A stretch of DNA of 64,000 bases from Arthrobacter sp. H35-D1 (GTDB lineage: Bacteria > Actinomycetota > Actinomycetes > Actinomycetales > Micrococcaceae): NCBI RefSeq assembly GCF_030063185.1, contig NZ_JASISP010000008.1:62001-126000 (forward strand), in the 5' to 3' direction. The translations under genes and the position numbers were made by a program. Within the stretch, counting starts at the first letter, position 1, and every line of letters starts with the position of its first letter. Positions 55,754-64,000 of the stretch are shown piece by piece. The notes under the pieces are model-generated. The model was not told where the DNA came from, did not search any database, and saw nothing but the letters and a program-made list of their open reading frames with translations.

Positions 55754-56848
55754 ATGTCAGAGATGTCCCAGAAGACGGCCGAAACGCCGGAATCAACCAC
55801 CGAACCACTCGCGGTCCCAGATCCGCTTGACGAAGCCGCCATTGGCGCCGCCGTCGCGAACGCGCTCGCAGCCATCGCCGAGGCCGTCACGCTCGACGGA
55901 CTCAAGGCCGCCCGGCTGGCGCACACCGGCGAAAAATCGCCGCTGAGCCTGGCCAACCGTAAAATTGGCGGACTGGCCAAGGAATTCAAGGCCGCCGCCG
56001 GCAAGATCATGGGCGCCTCGCGCGGCAGGGTTGCCAAGGCGCTCGCAGCCCGCACAGGCGTGCTGGAAGCCGAAGACGCCGCCCGTATCCTTGTCGAGGA
56101 GACGGTGGACGTCACCGCCGCGCCCCGCCGCCGCCGTGCCGGCGCACGCCACCCGCTCTCCACCCTGCAGGACAGGGTCTGCGACATCTTCGTGGGCATG
56201 GGCTGGGAGATTGCCGAAGGCCCGGAGCTGGAATCCGAATGGTTCAACTTCGACGCGCTGAACTTCGCCCCGGACCATCCTGCCCGCGAAATGCAGGACA
56301 CGTTCTTCGTGGAGCCGCCCGAAGCCCACTTGCTGCTGCGCACCCACACCTCCCCGGTGCAGGTCCGCGCGCTGCTGGAACGCGAGCTTCCCGTGTACGT
56401 GCTTTGCCCCGGCAAGGTGTTCCGCACCGATGAGCTCGACGCCACGCACACCCCCGTTTTCCACCAGTTCGAGGGCCTGGCCATCGACAAGGACTTGTCC
56501 ATGGCGGATCTGGTGGGCACGCTTGAACACTTCACGCGGCAGATGTTTGGCGCAGAAGCCAAGGTGCGGATCCGTCCGAACTTCTTCCCTTTCACCGAAC
56601 CCTCCGCCGAGCTGGACATCTGGCACCCCGGCGCCAAGGGCGGCCCGCGCTGGATCGAGTGGGGCGGCTGCGGCATGGTCAACCCGAACGTGCTCCGGGC
56701 TGCCGGGATCGACCCGGATGAGTACTCGGGCTTTGCCTTCGGCATGGGCATTGAGCGGGCGTTGATGTTCCGCAATGAAGTCGCCGACATGCACGACATG
56801 ATCGAGGGCGATGTACGTTTCAGCGAACACTTTGGGATGGAGATTTAG
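55754..56848 (+). CDS. pheS: Phenylalanyl-tRNA synthetase alpha subunit
   Basis: Catalytic subunit of the alpha2beta2 class II synthetase. Motif 2 and 3 regions are visible in FHQFEGLAIDKDLSMADL, RPNFFPFTEPSAELDI and GFAFGMGIERALMFRNEV; the N-terminal coiled coil (about 20-110) precedes them. 364 residues, ATG 55754. pheT begins 3 nt later. Confidence 0.97.
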   Translation: MSEMSQKTAETPESTTEPLAVPDPLDEAAIGAAVANALAAIAEAVTLDGLKAARLAHTGEKSPLSLANRKIGGLAKEFKAAAGKIMGASRGRVAKALAARTGVLEAEDAARILVEETVDVTAAPRRRRAGARHPLSTLQDRVCDIFVGMGWEIAEGPELESEWFNFDALNFAPDHPAREMQDTFFVEPPEAHLLLRTHTSPVQVRALLERELPVYVLCPGKVFRTDELDATHTPVFHQFEGLAIDKDLSMADLVGTLEHFTRQMFGAEAKVRIRPNFFPFTEPSAELDIWHPGAKGGPRWIEWGGCGMVNPNVLRAAGIDPDEYSGFAFGMGIERALMFRNEVADMHDMIEGDVRFSEHFGMEI

Positions 56849-56851
56849 TCC

Positions 56852-59395
56852 GTGCGTATTCCACTGACTTGGCTGCGCGAGTATGCGCAGGTGCCGGCAG
56901 GAGCAACTGCCGAAGACGTTATGACCGACCTGGTGAAGGTCGGTTTTGAAGAAGAGGCCGTGCACCGTCCCTCGGATGACATCAGCGGGCCCATTGTGGT
57001 CGGCGTGGTTTTGTCCAAGGAGCCGGAAGCACAGTCCAACGGCAAGACCATCAACTGGTGCACCGTCCGCGTGGTGCCTGAAGGCACCGCCCAGATCCTT
57101 GACATCGAGGGCATAGACCCCTCCGGCGTGCAGGGCATTGTGTGCGGCGCGCACAACTTTGAGGTGGGGGACAAGGTGGTTGTCACCCTGCCCGGATCTG
57201 TGCTGCCCGGGGACTTCCGCATCACCCCCCGCAAGACCTACGGCCACGTCTCCGCCGGCATGATTGCCTCCGTGCGCGAGCTCGGCATCGGCGAAGACCA
57301 CGACGGCATCCTGGTGCTCTCCACTTTGGGCCTCGATCCCGAAGTGGGCTCCGACGCGCTGGCGCTGCTGGGCCTTGACGACGAAGCCGCTGAAATCAAC
57401 GTGACCCCGGACCGCGGCTACGTGTTCAGCATTCGTGGCGCAGCCCGCGAGTACGCCCACGCCACCGACAGCGTCTTCACCGACCCCGCCGCCCGGGTGG
57501 AAGTCACGGCTGCCACAGGCCCCGGCCAAGGCATTCGGCTTGCCGACGAAGCGCCCATCTACGGCAAGAACGGCTGCGACCGTTTTGTGGCGCGCACCGT
57601 CAGCGGCATCAACGCAGCGGCGCCGACCCCGACGTGGATGTCCTCGCGCCTTCGCCTGGCCGGCATCCGTTCCCTCTCGCTGCCCGTGGATATTTCCAAC
57701 TACGTCATGCTGGAACTGGGCCAGCCGCTGCACTTCTACGACGCGGACAAAGTTGCCGGAGAGATTGTGGTACGCCGCGCAGCAGCCGGGGAAACGCTGA
57801 AAACCCTTGACGGCAAGGTCCGCAAGCTTCATGCGGAAGACCTGCTGATCACCGACGACAGCGGCGCCATTGGCGTGGCCGGCGTCATGGGCGGGGCATC
57901 CACCGAGGTCAACTCGGAGACCGTCAACGTGCTGATCGAGGCCGCGCACTTCGAGGAAGTCTCCATTGCCCGCTCGCGCCGCCGCCACAAGCTGCCCTCG
58001 GAAGCGTCCAAGCGCTTTGAGCGCGGCGTGGATCCCGCCGTGGCCGGCATCGCCGCCCAGCGAGCCGTGAACCTGCTGGTCGAGCTGGCCGGCGGCACCG
58101 AGGACACCACCGCCACCGACGTTGGCACGCCCGCCGTCGCAGGCCCCGTTTTCCTGCCGTTGGGATTCACCTCGGCGCGCATCGGCATTGAGTTCTCGCA
58201 GGAGCAGATCATTGGCTCCCTCAGGGACCTTGGCGCCGTCGTGGAGAAGGTCGACGGCGGATATTCGGTCACAGCCCCGAGCTGGCGTTTCGACCTTGTC
58301 ACGAAGGAAGACCTGACGGAGGAAGTGATCCGCTTGGTGGGTTACGAGCTGATCCCCTCCACCCTGCCCACGGCACCTCCAGGCCGCGGATACTCCCGTG
58401 TTCAGCAACAGCGCCGCCGTGCCGTCCAGGCCCTGGCGGATTCCGGCCTGACCGAGGTCCTGGCTTACCCGTTCGTGTCAAAGGCCTCCAATGAGACGTT
58501 TGGCGTGGCCACGGCAGGCGAGACACGCGCAGCCGTGAAGCTGGCCAACCCGCTGAATGAAGAGCTTGGCTTCCTGCGGACCTCGATCCTCCCGGGCCTG
58601 ATTGACATTGCCAAGCGGAACCACTCGCGCGGCTTCCACGACCTGGCCCTATATGAGTCGGGCCTCGTGTTTCTGCCCTCGGACACCCTGGGCACCGGCT
58701 CCATCCCACCATTGGGCGCCAAGCCGTCCGACGACATACTGGACGCCTTGGACGGTGGCATCCCGTACCAGCCGCTGACCATGGCCGCAGTCTTCACCGG
58801 CAAGGATTCCCCGGCAGCCCCGGGTCATGCCCCGCGTGCCTGGGACTGGGCGGACGCAGTGGATGCAGCCCGCCTTGTCGCCGATGTGACAGGCGTGGAA
58901 CTGGTGGTGGAGCAGGGTTCGCACCAAGCCTTCCACCCTGGCCGTGCCGCACAGCTGAGCCTGCGCTCCGGAGAGGTTGTGGGCTATGCCGGCGAGCTTC
59001 ACCCGAAGCTGCTGGCCGAGTTGCGTATGCCTGCCCGCTCGGTGGCCATGGAAATCAACGCCGAGAAGGTGTTTGAGGCAGCGGCCGACGTCATTGTGGC
59101 CAAGCCCATCTCCACTTTCCCGTTGGCCACCCAAGATGTGGCGCTGGTGGTTCCCGCCGATATTCCGGCACAGACGGTGCTGGAAACCCTGCGCGAGGGC
59201 GCCGGTGAACTGCTCGAGGACGTGGCGTTGTTTGACGAATACCAGGGCAAGGGCATCCCCGACGGCCGCAAGTCGCTGGCCTTTGGCCTGCGGTTCCGTG
59301 CCATGGACCGCACGCTGACGGCGGACGAAGCTTCGGCCGCCCGCGCGTCGGCCGTGGAACTGGCTGCAGAACGCTGCGGGGCCACACAGCGCTAA
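56852..59395 (+). CDS. pheT: Phenylalanyl-tRNA synthetase beta subunit
   Basis: Structural, editing and tRNA-binding subunit, 847 residues. An N-terminal tRNA-binding (EMAP-like) domain (VGVVLSKEPEAQSNG to GMIASVRELGIGEDHDGI), B3/B4 editing domain with RSLSLPVDISNYVMLELGQPLHFYDADK, B5 domain and C-terminal ferredoxin-like anticodon-binding domain are seen in order. GTG start 3 nt after pheS. Confidence 0.97.
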   Translation: MRIPLTWLREYAQVPAGATAEDVMTDLVKVGFEEEAVHRPSDDISGPIVVGVVLSKEPEAQSNGKTINWCTVRVVPEGTAQILDIEGIDPSGVQGIVCGAHNFEVGDKVVVTLPGSVLPGDFRITPRKTYGHVSAGMIASVRELGIGEDHDGILVLSTLGLDPEVGSDALALLGLDDEAAEINVTPDRGYVFSIRGAAREYAHATDSVFTDPAARVEVTAATGPGQGIRLADEAPIYGKNGCDRFVARTVSGINAAAPTPTWMSSRLRLAGIRSLSLPVDISNYVMLELGQPLHFYDADKVAGEIVVRRAAAGETLKTLDGKVRKLHAEDLLITDDSGAIGVAGVMGGASTEVNSETVNVLIEAAHFEEVSIARSRRRHKLPSEASKRFERGVDPAVAGIAAQRAVNLLVELAGGTEDTTATDVGTPAVAGPVFLPLGFTSARIGIEFSQEQIIGSLRDLGAVVEKVDGGYSVTAPSWRFDLVTKEDLTEEVIRLVGYELIPSTLPTAPPGRGYSRVQQQRRRAVQALADSGLTEVLAYPFVSKASNETFGVATAGETRAAVKLANPLNEELGFLRTSILPGLIDIAKRNHSRGFHDLALYESGLVFLPSDTLGTGSIPPLGAKPSDDILDALDGGIPYQPLTMAAVFTGKDSPAAPGHAPRAWDWADAVDAARLVADVTGVELVVEQGSHQAFHPGRAAQLSLRSGEVVGYAGELHPKLLAELRMPARSVAMEINAEKVFEAAADVIVAKPISTFPLATQDVALVVPADIPAQTVLETLREGAGELLEDVALFDEYQGKGIPDGRKSLAFGLRFRAMDRTLTADEASAARASAVELAAERCGATQR

Positions 59396-59407
59396 TCCCC
59401 ACGCCCT

Positions 59408-59443
59408 CCCAAGGCTGAGCTCGCAAGCGAGCTCAGCCTTGGG
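59408..59443. terminator. 17-bp perfect hairpin after pheT
   Basis: CCCAAGGCTGAGCTCGC (59408-59424) and its exact complement (59427-59443) are separated by 2 nt. No T-run follows, so it may work with the second hairpin 80 nt on. Confidence 0.75.
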
Positions 59444-59525
59444 TCCCTCGGGCGTGTGGGCCCAGCACCCAGACGGACCAGCACCCGGACGGCGCTGGAC
59501 CCAGTCGCCGTGCAGTGGCGGCATG

Positions 59526-59575
59526 GACAAGGATGGCGGCCTCCCCACGCGGAGAGGTCGCCGTCCTTGTCTTTT
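59526..59575 (+). terminator. Second intrinsic terminator after pheT
   Basis: An 18-bp stem with two mismatches (59526-59543 with 59554-59571; ends GACAAGGA and TCCTTGTC), loop 10 nt, then TTTT to 59575. Confidence 0.8.
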
Positions 59576-59703
59576 CCTGCTTGTTCCAGTTTCAGGTGCA
59601 GAGACGGGAGGCCGGGACTAGAATCCGTGGCAAGGGTTTCACCTAGTTCCGGGCGCTGCCTGGGCAGGCGACACAGGCCAAGCAGGGATGTGGGAGTGGG
59701 CAC

Positions 59704-60192
59704 ATGGAAGGGGGCAAGGTCGTGGACATGGCAAAGCGAAATCACGCTCAGCGTGCGACGCTGACACTGGTGGCCTGTTCAGCTCTCGTGGTGGCGGGCT
59801 GCGGCACCGCCAAGCCGCAGCCCGAAGGATCCGACACGCCTGGGGAGGCAGCAGGGGCGCCCGGTACTTGGGAACTGCTCAATGCCGGGGACATGACCGC
59901 GGAATCAACCACACTCCAGCTGGGCGTGACACGCGCAAGCTGCGCCGGCGGTGTCACAGGCACGGTGCTTGAACCAGTGGTGCAGACAGCTGCCGGGCGC
60001 ATCACCATCACCGCCAACGTCGAACCGATGCCACCAGGCGGCTACACCTGCCAAAGCAACAACATCGTGCCGGTCACGGTCCAGCTGCCGGAACCCGTTG
60101 GCAACCGGGAACTGTTTGATGCAATATGCCTGGACAGCTCCAACCTGACCACGGCATTTTGCGTTGATGGGGGCATCCGCTGCCAGCCTTGA
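59704..60192 (+). CDS. Putative small lipoprotein
   Basis: 162-residue exported protein with a signal ending in a lipobox, RATLTLVACSALVVAGC (Cys near residue 33). The mature domain has several cysteines (RASCAGGVTGTVLEP, GGYTCQSNNIVPV, AICLDSS, AFCVDGGIRC), probably as disulphides. Starts at ATG 59728 or an internal GTG are possible and would give a more standard signal peptide. Unknown family; it does not clearly resemble the other two lipoproteins. Confidence 0.75.
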   Translation: MEGGKVVDMAKRNHAQRATLTLVACSALVVAGCGTAKPQPEGSDTPGEAAGAPGTWELLNAGDMTAESTTLQLGVTRASCAGGVTGTVLEPVVQTAAGRITITANVEPMPPGGYTCQSNNIVPVTVQLPEPVGNRELFDAICLDSSNLTTAFCVDGGIRCQP

Positions 60193-60293
60193 CTGTTCCA
60201 GCCCGATGACGCGGGCGTGCTTTAGTGTTAACCCTGTCCCGACCTGCAACGAGGGGCTCCGGCGACTACAGACCTATCGAGACGATGGTATAC

Positions 60294-61247
60294 ATGGCAC
60301 TCTTCAGCCGTCCCCTTCCAGGGACACTTCCCATGACGTTCAAGCTGCTGGCGGCCATTCTTGTCCCGTCAATCATCATTACGGTGCTGGCGGGGCCTTC
60401 GGCCAGCATGGGATTTGGCCTGGCCATGGGGCTGGGCATGGCCGTCACTCCCGTCAGCAAACCACAGCAGGCCGCTGTGCTGATTTTCATCGCTGCCGTA
60501 CTCGGTTCCTTGGCCTCGCTGGCGGGGTCGACCCCCTGGGCTATCGCGCTCCTGATCATGGTCTCGGCCCTGTTGTTTGCCGCCTCAAACCGACGCTCGG
60601 CCGGACTGCTTTCGCTGACCCCCATCATCATCATTCTCTTCGGCCCGGGAGCGGTTGACCTCAGCTGGTGGGAGGCAGGCGTGTGGGTCATCGCGGGCGG
60701 AGTTGTTGGTGGTCTCATCACCCGGATGCTGAAGTTCCAAGCCCCCGTCCGGCCAGTGGAACCCTTTGTGGCCTGGGAACACGGAATTGCCGTGGGCGTG
60801 CTGTGTGCGGCAGTCATGTATTGGACCTTGGCCAGCAATATTCCGCACGGCTACTGGATTGCGGTCACGGTGCTCATGGCACTGCGGCCCTTGCCGGAGG
60901 AGCGCCGCGACACCTTGAACGGGCGGCTGGTGGGCACTTTCCTCGGCGCCATCATTGCTTTGCTGGCCGTGGTTTTCCTGCCCCTGTGGGGCGCCCTTGT
61001 CGTAGCGGCGCTCTCCATGTTCTTCCTGATTTGGTACACCTTGGGCGGGGCGTACGTCATGCAGGCCCTGACGCTGACCCCCATGCTGTTGATCTTTTCC
61101 TCGCTGGGGGACCTCGACCGCGGACTTGAACTGACGGCGGAACGGGTGGGTTTCACGGTCGTGGGTGTTGCCGCGGCAGTCGTGGTGGCTATCTTGCTGC
61201 GATATTGGGAACGGCAGCGCCAAAGCAGGAAAGGCCTAACTGCCTAA
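60294..61247 (+). CDS. FUSC-like multi-pass membrane protein
   Basis: 317-residue protein with eight to ten membrane helices in two similar halves, resembling the fusaric acid resistance (FUSC/aromatic acid exporter) group: ILVPSIIITVLAGPSASMGFGLAMG in the first half, and HGYWIAVTVLMALRPLPEERRDTLNGRLVGTFLGAIIALLA in the second, which is the family signature. Export of small acids is inferred from family. I use ATG 60294; an in-frame GTG at 60225 is the longer choice. It converges on the quinone oxidoreductase gene across a 41-bp repeat array. Confidence 0.82.
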   Translation: MALFSRPLPGTLPMTFKLLAAILVPSIIITVLAGPSASMGFGLAMGLGMAVTPVSKPQQAAVLIFIAAVLGSLASLAGSTPWAIALLIMVSALLFAASNRRSAGLLSLTPIIIILFGPGAVDLSWWEAGVWVIAGGVVGGLITRMLKFQAPVRPVEPFVAWEHGIAVGVLCAAVMYWTLASNIPHGYWIAVTVLMALRPLPEERRDTLNGRLVGTFLGAIIALLAVVFLPLWGALVVAALSMFFLIWYTLGGAYVMQALTLTPMLLIFSSLGDLDRGLELTAERVGFTVVGVAAAVVVAILLRYWERQRQSRKGLTA

Positions 61248-61307
61248 CGCCGATCTGCTGACCCGCTGACCCGCTTCGGGGTCGTGTCGGCGCCCCGGCT
61301 GTTCATA

Positions 61308-61518
61308 CAGCAGCTCCTGTGGGTGCGCCGCCGCGACCTGGATTGGTTCAGCAGCTCCTGTGGGTGCCTTGCCCGGACACCCGCAGGAGCTGCTGTATGC
61401 ATTTGGTTTGGTGGGGCCAACCCGCAGGAGCTGCTGTATGCATTTGGTCCGGAGGGTCCAACCCGCAGGAGCTGCTGTATGCATTTGGTCCGGAGGGTCC
61501 AACCCGCAGGAGCTGCTG
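61308..61518. repeat. 41-bp repeat array with two inverted and four direct units
   Basis: CCGCAGGAGCTGCTG begins units at 61381, 61422, 61463 and 61504, spaced exactly 41 bp. The reverse complement (CAGCAGCTCCTGTGGG, one mismatch) is at 61308 and 61349, also 41 bp apart. The array lies in the convergent gap between the FUSC-like and quinone oxidoreductase genes and can form alternative long hairpins. Units also share TATGCATTTGGT. Confidence 0.95.
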
Positions 61519-61549
61519 CACGAACGGGTGACAAGTCGGCGATTTCGGC

Positions 61550-62524
61550 CTAAGGCTCCAGGATGACCTTGCCGGTGGTCTTTCTGCCCTGCAACGCGGC
61601 ATGGGCAGCCCCCGCCTCGGCCAGCGGGAAGCGGGCACCGATGCGGGCCGTCAGGAGTCCCGCGGCTGCGGCATTGAAAACTTCGGCGGAGCGCCAGTTG
61701 CGTTCCCTGGAGTTGAGCAGGTAGTCACTCAGCTTGGGCCGGGCCACCGTGAGGGAGCCGCCGGAGTTCAGCCTCTGCAAGTCGAACGGTGGCACCTGGC
61801 CGGAAGCGCCGCCAAACAGCACAAGTGTTCCCCGGATCCGCAATGACGCAAGGGAACCATCAAACGTATCTCGCCCCACGCCGTCGTACACCGCATCGAC
61901 GCCCACCCCATCGGTGAGTTCGCGGACCTGTTCGGCAAAGTCTGCATAGCGCAGCACCTCGTCGGCGCCGGCCGCGCGGGAGAGCTCCTCCTTTTCCTCG
62001 GTGGAGACGGTGGTGATGACCCTGGCTTCGCGGTCCTTGAGCAGCTGCGTCAGCAAAAGCCCCACCCCGCCCGCGCCGGCATGCAACAAAACGGTCTGGC
62101 CAGGTTCCACGCGATACGTCGAATTCATCAAATAGTGGGCCGTCATGCCCTGCAGAGGGAGTGCTGCGGCTACATCCAGGGGAATGCTGGAGGGGATGGG
62201 CAGCGTCTTGTCCACAGCAAAAATGGTGTAATCGGCATAGCAGGCCTCACCTTCAGCCGTGGCCACACGGTCCCCAACAGCGAAGGCGGTCACACCCGGA
62301 CCCACAGCAACGACTTTCCCAGCCGCCTCAGACCCTGGAGTGAACGGGAACTGCACGGGATAAATGCCTTCGCGCTCGTAGCTTTCAACGAAGTTCACAC
62401 CTACAGCGGCAATCTTGACCAGCAATTGGCCCGGCCCCGGTATGGGCATGTCAATCTGCGCCAGCTTCAAAACCTCGGGCCCGCCGGGGGCGGCGGCGAC
62501 AATGGCGTTGCAGGTCTCGGTCAT
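61550..62524 (-). CDS. NADPH:quinone oxidoreductase-type medium-chain reductase
   Basis: Zinc-independent quinone/alkenal reductase of the MDR superfamily, 324 residues. NFVESYEREGIYPVQFPFTPGSEAAGKV and the NADPH motif LLHAGAGGVGLLLTQLLK (about residue 145) match QorA. No catalytic zinc cysteine is seen. ATG 62524 has GGGAG upstream. Divergent from argC by 134 bp. Confidence 0.92.
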   Translation of the reverse strand: MTETCNAIVAAAPGGPEVLKLAQIDMPIPGPGQLLVKIAAVGVNFVESYEREGIYPVQFPFTPGSEAAGKVVAVGPGVTAFAVGDRVATAEGEACYADYTIFAVDKTLPIPSSIPLDVAAALPLQGMTAHYLMNSTYRVEPGQTVLLHAGAGGVGLLLTQLLKDREARVITTVSTEEKEELSRAAGADEVLRYADFAEQVRELTDGVGVDAVYDGVGRDTFDGSLASLRIRGTLVLFGGASGQVPPFDLQRLNSGGSLTVARPKLSDYLLNSRERNWRSAEVFNAAAAGLLTARIGARFPLAEAGAAHAALQGRKTTGKVILEP

Positions 62525-62611
62525 GATGAACTCCCAATCAGTTGCTGACGTATTTGTTGGGCGCGTGCCCCCCATGATCATCATAAGTCAGTGGGGTCAG
62601 CCACGAATATA

Positions 62612-62652
62612 TGGATAAATATCGATGACAATGAATAATTTTGCTGTATAGT
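62612..62652 (+). promoter_or_regulatory. argC promoter with two ArgR box-like sites
   Basis: ATGACA (62625-62630), 16 bp, then TATAGT (62647-62652); the -10 ends 6 nt before the argC ATG, so the mRNA is probably leaderless. Two ARG-box-like sequences, TGGATAAATATCGA (62612) and TGAATAATTTTGCT (62632), each fit about 11 of 14 positions of TGAATWWWWATTCA and start 20 bp apart, as expected for an ArgR hexamer covering the promoter. Confidence 0.6.
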
Positions 62653-62658
62653 CGTTTT

Positions 62659-63705
62659 ATGACAATTTCTGTAGCCGTCTCAGGGGCCAGTGGATACGCC
62701 GGGGGAGAGGTGTTGCGCCTGTTGGCGAGCCATCCCGAAGTGAGCATCGGGGCCATCACCGCCCACAGCAACGCCGGCACGCGATTGGGGGCACTGGCGC
62801 CGAACCTGCACGCTTTGGCCGACCGGATCCTGGTCGACACCACCGTGGAAAACCTTTCCGGACACGACGTGGTGTTCCTGGCCCTGCCGCACGGCGCCTC
62901 CGCTGCGATCGCCGCGCAGCTGCCCGCCGACACCCTCGTGATCGACGCCGGAGCCGACCACCGCTTGGAAGATTCCGCCGCGTGGGAGAAATTCTACGGC
63001 TCGGAGCACGCGGGCACCTGGCCCTATGGCCTGCCGGAACTCCCCGGCCACCGGGAACGGATCCGCGGCGCGAAGCGCATCGCCGTCCCCGGCTGCTACC
63101 CCACTAGTTCGTTGTTGGCGCTCATGCCCGGCTTTGCTGCCAACGCGCTGCTGCCGGACGACGTCGTGATCGTGGCAGCCTCAGGCACCTCCGGCGCCGG
63201 CAAGGCCGCCAAGGTCAACCTGATCGGTGCCGAAGTGATGGGCTCCATGAGCCCCTATGGCGTGGGCGGCGGGCACCGGCACACCCCCGAAATCCAGCAG
63301 GGCCTCTCCAACGCCTCGGGCCTGGATGTGAAAGTTTCCTTCACCCCCACGCTTGCCCCAATGAGCCGCGGCATCCTCACCACGGCCACCGCCAAGGTCT
63401 CCGCCGACATTGCCGCACTCGAGGACCCGGAAGCTGCGCTGCGTGAGCTGTGGACCAAGGCCTACCAGGACGAACCCTTTGTCAGGGTGCTCCCCGAAGG
63501 CCAATGGCCCTCCACTAAATCCGTACAAGCTTCCAACTACGTGGCCCTGCAAATCGCCTACGACGCCAACGTCAACCGCGTGATCGTCTGCTGCGCCATC
63601 GACAACCTGACCAAGGGCACTGCCGGCGGAGCGGTACAGTCGATGAACATCGCCCTCGGCCTGCCCGAGACCACTGGCCTGACCCTTCAAGGAGTAGCAC
63701 CATGA
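62659..63705 (+). CDS. argC: N-acetyl-gamma-glutamyl-phosphate reductase
   Basis: NADPH-dependent third step of arginine synthesis. [15 protein letters not shown] is the dinucleotide-binding motif near residue 8; the catalytic cysteine is in [17 protein letters not shown]. 348 residues from ATG 62659, which follows the -10 element directly; a start six codons upstream would lie inside the promoter. argJ overlaps its stop (ATGA). Confidence 0.96.
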   Translation: MTISVAVSGASGYAGGEVLRLLASHPEVSIGAITAHSNAGTRLGALAPNLHALADRILVDTTVENLSGHDVVFLALPHGASAAIAAQLPADTLVIDAGADHRLEDSAAWEKFYGSEHAGTWPYGLPELPGHRERIRGAKRIAVPGCYPTSSLLALMPGFAANALLPDDVVIVAASGTSGAGKAAKVNLIGAEVMGSMSPYGVGGGHRHTPEIQQGLSNASGLDVKVSFTPTLAPMSRGILTTATAKVSADIAALEDPEAALRELWTKAYQDEPFVRVLPEGQWPSTKSVQASNYVALQIAYDANVNRVIVCCAIDNLTKGTAGGAVQSMNIALGLPETTGLTLQGVAP

Positions 63706-64000
63706 GCGTGACCACAGCACTTGGCTTCCGGGCCGCCGGCGTCACTGCCGGCCTGAAAACTTCCGGCAAACCGGACATGGCCCTGGTGGTCAACGACGGC
63801 CCGCAGAAGAGCGCCGCCGCCGTCTTCACCAGCAACCGCGTCGCGGCAGCGCCCATCCACTGGTCCCGCCAAGTGCTCAGCGACGGCCGCGTGGACGCCG
63901 TTGTGCTGAACTCCGGCGGTGCCAACGCCTGTACCGGCCCCGAAGGCTTCCAGAACACGCACGCCACGGCCGAGAAAGTCGCTGCCGTGCTGGGCATCTC
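63702..64000 (+). CDS. argJ: Glutamate N-acetyltransferase / N-acetylglutamate synthase (bifunctional ArgJ), 3' cut
   Basis: First 99 residues of ArgJ, which recycles the acetyl group from N-acetylornithine to glutamate. [44 protein letters not shown] and [16 protein letters not shown] are typical of the alpha chain. ATG 63702 overlaps the argC stop. It runs past base 64000; the autocleavage threonine is not yet reached. Confidence 0.93.
   Translation, partial: MSVTTALGFRAAGVTAGLKTSGKPDMALVVNDGPQKSAAAVFTSNRVAAAPIHWSRQVLSDGRVDAVVLNSGGANACTGPEGFQNTHATAEKVAAVLGI

Noticed and set aside
55793-58408. 871-codon minus-strand open frame across pheS and pheT
   Set aside because: It lies opposite two unmistakable genes. 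High-GC coding DNA often leaves the antisense frame open; the translation shows no recognisable domain.
61308-61518. CRISPR array
   Set aside because: The 41-bp units are contiguous with no unique spacers, units occur in both orientations, and no cas genes are near.

Overview
The window looks like a contiguous chromosomal segment from a high-GC Gram-positive bacterium, most likely Micrococcaceae (Arthrobacter-like). The evidence is high GC with many GTG starts; actinobacterial markers (ClgR-type regulator, DUF3046 protein beside recA-recX, DUF5302 protein, an Rv2578c-type radical SAM protein, PriA-type HisA, a LysM gene divergent from lexA); and LexA boxes of the GAAC-N4-GTTC class. No rRNA, tRNA, CRISPR array, prophage or insertion sequence was recognised. 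Almost all of it is core genome, on both strands.

Layout. 1-6 kb: acetyltransferase, ribF, rpsO, pnp and an M16 peptidase. 6-11.4 kb: a molybdenum-cofactor cluster (moaD-moaA on minus; moeA-moaC-mog-moaE on plus) with an unknown membrane protein between the arms and a duplicated 104-bp element at its left edge. 11.4-22.4 kb: dapB, a membrane protein, a hydrolase, dapA, RNase J, a sugar porter, FtsK, PgsA, CinA/PncC and ClgR. 22.4-26.7 kb: a MarR regulator, DUF3046, recA-recX and a secreted wall-type protein. 27-35 kb: miaB-miaA, dapF, an RsmC-like methyltransferase, hflX and dinG. 35-43 kb: lexA, divergent from a LysM division-inhibitor-like gene, then hisC, hisB-hisH, a 49-residue membrane protein, priA, an SseB-like protein and an MFS transporter. 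43-47.8 kb: DUF1844, infC-rpmI-rplT, an rRNA methyltransferase and a cation diffusion facilitator. 47.8-52.9 kb: MFS exporter, Nudix hydrolase, DUF5302, radical SAM protein and acyl-CoA ligase. 52.9-55.6 kb: a four-gene minus-strand operon of two paralogous lipoproteins, an HEARH-motif membrane protein and a SIMPL protein. 55.7-64 kb: pheST, a lipoprotein, a FUSC-like membrane protein, a quinone oxidoreductase and argC-argJ (cut by the window end).

Three themes link the genes. (1) An SOS network: LexA-box-like palindromes lie before recA, between lexA and the LysM gene (two), and directly before the radical SAM gene; recA also has a RecA-NDp-type promoter. (2) Leaderless transcription: at least 13 genes have a TANNNT hexamer 6-7 nt before the start codon and no Shine-Dalgarno, including dapA, dapB, dapF, argC, hisC, ftsK and miaB. 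(3) Most convergent junctions hold unusual inverted or tandem repeats (104-bp duplicate, 27-bp perfect inverted repeat with 60-bp tandem units, 10-bp AGGCCT units, 41-bp units in both orientations).

Functions and starts come from reading translations and motifs by eye; no database search was possible.
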